From: Discostella pseudostelligera | Taxonomy: Eukaryota; Bacillariophyta; Thalassiosirophyceae; Thalassiosirales; Thalassiosiraceae | Length of the DNA stretch: 64,000 nt | Assembly (NCBI GenBank): GCA_036940085.1 | Contig: JALLBK010000014.1 | Location: forward strand, 1-64,000 | Reading direction: 5' to 3' | Shown here: one piece after another, positions 62,201 to 64,000 of the stretch | Layout of the letters: every line of letters starts with the position of its first letter | Numbering within the stretch: position 1 is the first letter of the stretch | Notes under the pieces: model-generated | The model's input: the letters and a program-made list of their open reading frames with translations, nothing else | What the model was told of the DNA's origin: nothing | The model's database searches: none | Made by a program: the position numbers and the translations under genes

Positions 62201-64000
62201 CTTTCAGAGTAGTTTCTTCCTCCTGTAGTTGTTTGTACTTGTCATCCTGGTCAGCTTGTACTCGTAATAGCTCGTCTTGGACGAGTAATATACGTCTTCT
62301 CTCCTCGTAAAGCTGCTCTCGTTGCTTTGTAATTTGTTCCTCCTGACGTAAAAGTTGCTCTGTAGCGGCGCTGGCCTCTTCCGTCCGACGACGCGTGTCC
62401 TCTGCGAGTTGTTCGCTCATGGCGGCTAGTTTCAAGCGTTCTCTTTCGATGGTTGCCTGATCATCACGAAGGCGGTCCTGGTCAGAACGAACCTTTATTG
62501 ACAATGCCTCGACGTGTTCTACCTGCTTCGTCAATTCCAACTCGCGAGCATTGCACTTTGCCAAACGAATCTCTGACTCTTTCGTCACTCTCTTGCGTTC
62601 CTGCTTGGCCTCGTTCATCGACTGCAAGGCTTTCTCTTTCTCTCTTTCCACCCGCACGAGCTCCTCCCTCTTATCAAGCAATTGATTGGACAGAGATGTC
62701 GACTCCTTTCGCAACTCGTCGTGCTCCGCCTCAATCTCCTCCTTCTCCTTCTTGGCAAATTGAACATCCCCTCGTAATGAAGTCAGCTCCTCCTCACGCA
62801 ATTGAATTTCTTCCAGCAATTCAGCACGTCGTGCCGTAGACTCTGCCAACTCCGACTTTACATTCTTTACACTCGATTGCAATTCCGATTTCTGGCGCCA
62901 AATATCCTCAAGGTCTGTAAATTCCCCCCTCCATTGTGACAGTTCTTTTTCCAACTTGCGTTTCGCCTCATCATGTTCACGTATGGCCTCATCACGCTCT
63001 CGGATAGCCTTATCTCGCTCCAATGCAACCTCAGTATCCTGCCGGAGCGAGTTGCCGTTCGTCTCTTCTTCGGAGACGACTTTTGTCAATGGTATCGACT
63101 TTTGCAACATTGACAACTGCCGAAGTCTCGACGGTGACGATAATGACAATGAGGGCGAAGACATGGTCGAACTATTCCCAATGGAATGATTGCCATTGAT
63201 ACTACCACGTGGAAAATTGCGGCTGTGTGGATTTACTGGCCGTGTTGCCGTCGTCGTAGTGGTGGTCACGCCCGCAATGGATATTGCACCAACATTGGTC
63301 ATGGAGAGGGGAGTGATTAAGGGAGGATGGTGGTGGTTGCCGTCACTACTTCCCTTGTCCTCCGTGTTGCCATCATTACTAATTAATTGTTTGTCACCGG
63401 TAGCAAAAGTCTTGATACTACCATCCTGCATCATCCCCCCCAAGAAGGAAATTGACTCATCGGACGACATGGATGGAGTAGGGTGGGATGTGATGATTGA
63501 TTCGTCAACATCAAATAAAAAATGGCGCCCGGCCTTGTTGGTATTGCCATTATTCTTGTTGTTATTGTTGTTATGGTTGGTCGTCGTGGCGGATATGGAC
63601 GCAGTGGTAGTATTACCTGGAGCAACCTCCAATGAAATATTGCGAAAGGCTGTTGTGTCACTGCTAATTCTTGACAACAGTGACAGAGAATTCATCCCCT
63701 CTTCGGTCTGTTGATGTTGTTGCTGCTGACCTTTATTCCACTGGTGCCGATCTCTTCGCCATGAAGCAAGTAGAGAGTCCGTATCTGTTATTGATTTTTG
63801 ACTCCGATTATCGTGTAACTTTGTTTCATACTCCTTCATCTTAGTATTATTGGTGTTAAAGTCATTGTAGATGTTGTTGGCAGTGGAGGAGGTAGTAATT
63901 GAATAGTCCAACGAGGGTGATGAATCGTCATCACCATGATTGTTGTTGTTCTTGTTGATTTCTTTACTATTGCTCTTGGTATGGTCACTTATGCGAAGGT
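59229..64000 (-). CDS. giant coiled-coil protein, 5' end beyond the window
   Basis: Partial. Exon 60165-64000 (and beyond) and exon 59229-60065 flank a 99-bp GT-AG intron (60066-60164). The intron has phase 0 and no stop, so unspliced RNA would also be translated. The apparent start at 63911 is TTG, and the frame remains open to the edge, so the N-terminus lies outside. The N-terminal 250 visible residues are Asn/Ser/Thr-rich. The rest (over 1200 residues) is almost uninterrupted coiled coil. The middle has a recurring ER[DE]xxCxxRE pattern (for example EREKTCARREKE, EREESCKLLERE, EREQICARDIGD, EREALCTRREQD, EREKSCLQRESQ) spaced about 35-45 residues apart. Such proteins serve as centrosomal, basal or Golgi scaffolds; the family is not identified. 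Confidence 0.75.
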   Translation of the reverse strand, partial: LRISDHTKSNSKEINKNNNNHGDDDSSPSLDYSITTSSTANNIYNDFNTNNTKMKEYETKLHDNRSQKSITDTDSLLASWRRDRHQWNKGQQQQHQQTEEGMNSLSLLSRISSDTTAFRNISLEVAPGNTTTASISATTTNHNNNNNKNNGNTNKAGRHFLFDVDESIITSHPTPSMSSDESISFLGGMMQDGSIKTFATGDKQLISNDGNTEDKGSSDGNHHHPPLITPLSMTNVGAISIAGVTTTTTTATRPVNPHSRNFPRGSINGNHSIGNSSTMSSPSLSLSSPSRLRQLSMLQKSIPLTKVVSEEETNGNSLRQDTEVALERDKAIRERDEAIREHDEAKRKLEKELSQWRGEFTDLEDIWRQKSELQSSVKNVKSELAESTARRAELLEEIQLREEELTSLRGDVQFAKKEKEEIEAEHDELRKESTSLSNQLLDKREELVRVEREKEKALQSMNEAKQERKRVTKESEIRLAKCNARELELTKQVEHVEALSIKVRSDQDRLRDDQATIERERLKLAAMSEQLAEDTRRRTEEASAATEQLLRQEEQITKQREQLYEERRRILLVQDELLRVQADQDDKYKQLQEEETTLKEYADSLKVRVETLVKRESSCSDMEDILEVRFEELSTREKACAKDEEDIDNRLKEITMQAADVQRREDGCSQREMTIENSLKIIKEREAKLMDGNTCLEQRAEALAEREKTCARREKEADVAAKKLEENERDCANKFKELEELARVVYDREQAVSQLEETVSQREEECKRHEQMNSQFNDKLNEREESCKLLEREVAEAADAILEREQICARDIGDANARIEEFIEREALCTRREQDVELRAGNIDEREKSCLQRESQVEELSRQLVEGRATQSEERERLDLIARNLIERDAVCKRREEDAKIRGAQVERREHACEIRESEVEQLSRKLVEDERAQSILTDELKSREQIIAEREVVCSKLNDDLTKRLKDVAEYEIRVKKDQDQVTSEMNILATQRKELESRKREFQLEMIRSQNSSRDQSQKLAELTEAHRQREAELSSQEQSINAAKEEVNEIITQIEEEQRRLCEKESKLQQELSTLAQQTEDLVSREKSLNQRENALNVQADQVSKAMEQLSKDRNDLDSKVSEIIAEKRVLAQKITDLNDRESRFNAMSKKKDEDMRMRETELSRLEDSLHTRQQSLDKEAESITLRMIEEEARLNVLTGKCKEASQGLKSLNEKASMSRTSIKSNLADAQNQLNRVLREVEVQESALNDVNLRVKSGSKIVDELKHRKDTLTNEVRLMISAANQFDIPHVSSYFIFVIVVIHLLIHQVSSLEGNVIGARASLARLSSAMKRVSEMKFESFEQASRELSIRHDQVQAIICRIENFQSHCASWTEEKQDLEREKLKLHMRVVGLERGLDNKSTQIDQQTQKLKDLMKTITLQDERLQKKQRFIEKKATELALYEQNVRKESDKNSNLYQLMREERNAIESLQKELEDKLQEQKVKEIELARNEQRLLEMERDVHEEQEKSNEGKQRMHEVSNQLQKRHEEVSRQRKLLEDREKQCNEYEARLRSWEEQLEHVTNLLQQGGGAQQHQQNGDADSFGRI

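Noticed and set aside
63800..63911. Start of the giant coiled-coil protein at 63911
   Set aside because: That codon is TTG, and the frame stays open to the window edge, so the gene is treated as 5'-partial.

Overview
The window reads as nuclear DNA of a stramenopile alga, most likely a diatom. The genes are eukaryotic with short GT-AG introns (65-202 bp in the models here). They include a heat-shock-factor-type transcription factor, a family-92 glycosyltransferase, an inward-rectifier K+ channel and several secreted or membrane proteins of a type I associate with diatoms. The species assignment is inference. No rRNA, tRNA, CRISPR array or intact mobile element was recognised.

Layout. 1-1.9 kb: a 7-bp satellite and a purine-rich gene-free stretch. 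2-20 kb: a J-domain membrane protein, a TMEM184-type protein (reverse), a secreted thioredoxin-fold protein, a flavin monooxygenase, a divergent SLC25-like carrier, a syntaxin-18-like SNARE, and a four-exon VPS15 gene (reverse). 20-27 kb: a two-unit Cys/GDG membrane protein, a peroxisomal-type SLC25 carrier and a four-exon Kir channel (reverse). 27-33.3 kb: two neighbouring reverse-strand genes for related single-pass membrane proteins. 33.8-46.3 kb: an Rgp1-like protein, an HSF, a secreted unknown, a GT92 enzyme (reverse), GET3 with an unusual C-terminal extension, and two small genes. 46.4-49.6 kb: a third member of the membrane-protein family. 50.8-64 kb: an unknown coiled-coil protein, a DNL zinc-finger protein, an importin-7/8 (reverse), a telobox-type Myb protein and a giant coiled-coil protein whose 5' end lies outside the window.

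The most interesting signal is a paralogous family of three membrane proteins (27270-30907, 31898-33286, 46417-49586, all reverse). Each has a signal peptide, an EF-hand-like loop, a CxC then CCTG cysteine motif, one membrane helix and a cytoplasmic SLAA-G-A motif. Two of them carry cytoplasmic repeats: 14 copies of a GREEEL repeat in one, and five GDW repeats plus one GREEEL copy in the other. Both have a phase-2 intron just after the SLAA-type motif. I do not know a named family with this architecture.

Other leads are GET3 fused to SH3-like and STI1/DP-like segments, a VPS15 with a substituted catalytic loop, a Kir channel preceded by a cluster of G-boxes, and E2F-type TTTSSCGC elements recurring in many intergenic regions.

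Functionally, several genes bear on the endomembrane system: VPS15, syntaxin-18, Rgp1-like, GET3, GT92 and TMEM184. Nothing suggests operons. Genes lie in divergent or convergent pairs with compact spacers. Splice models were built by hand from GT/AG signals, phase continuity and family similarity.
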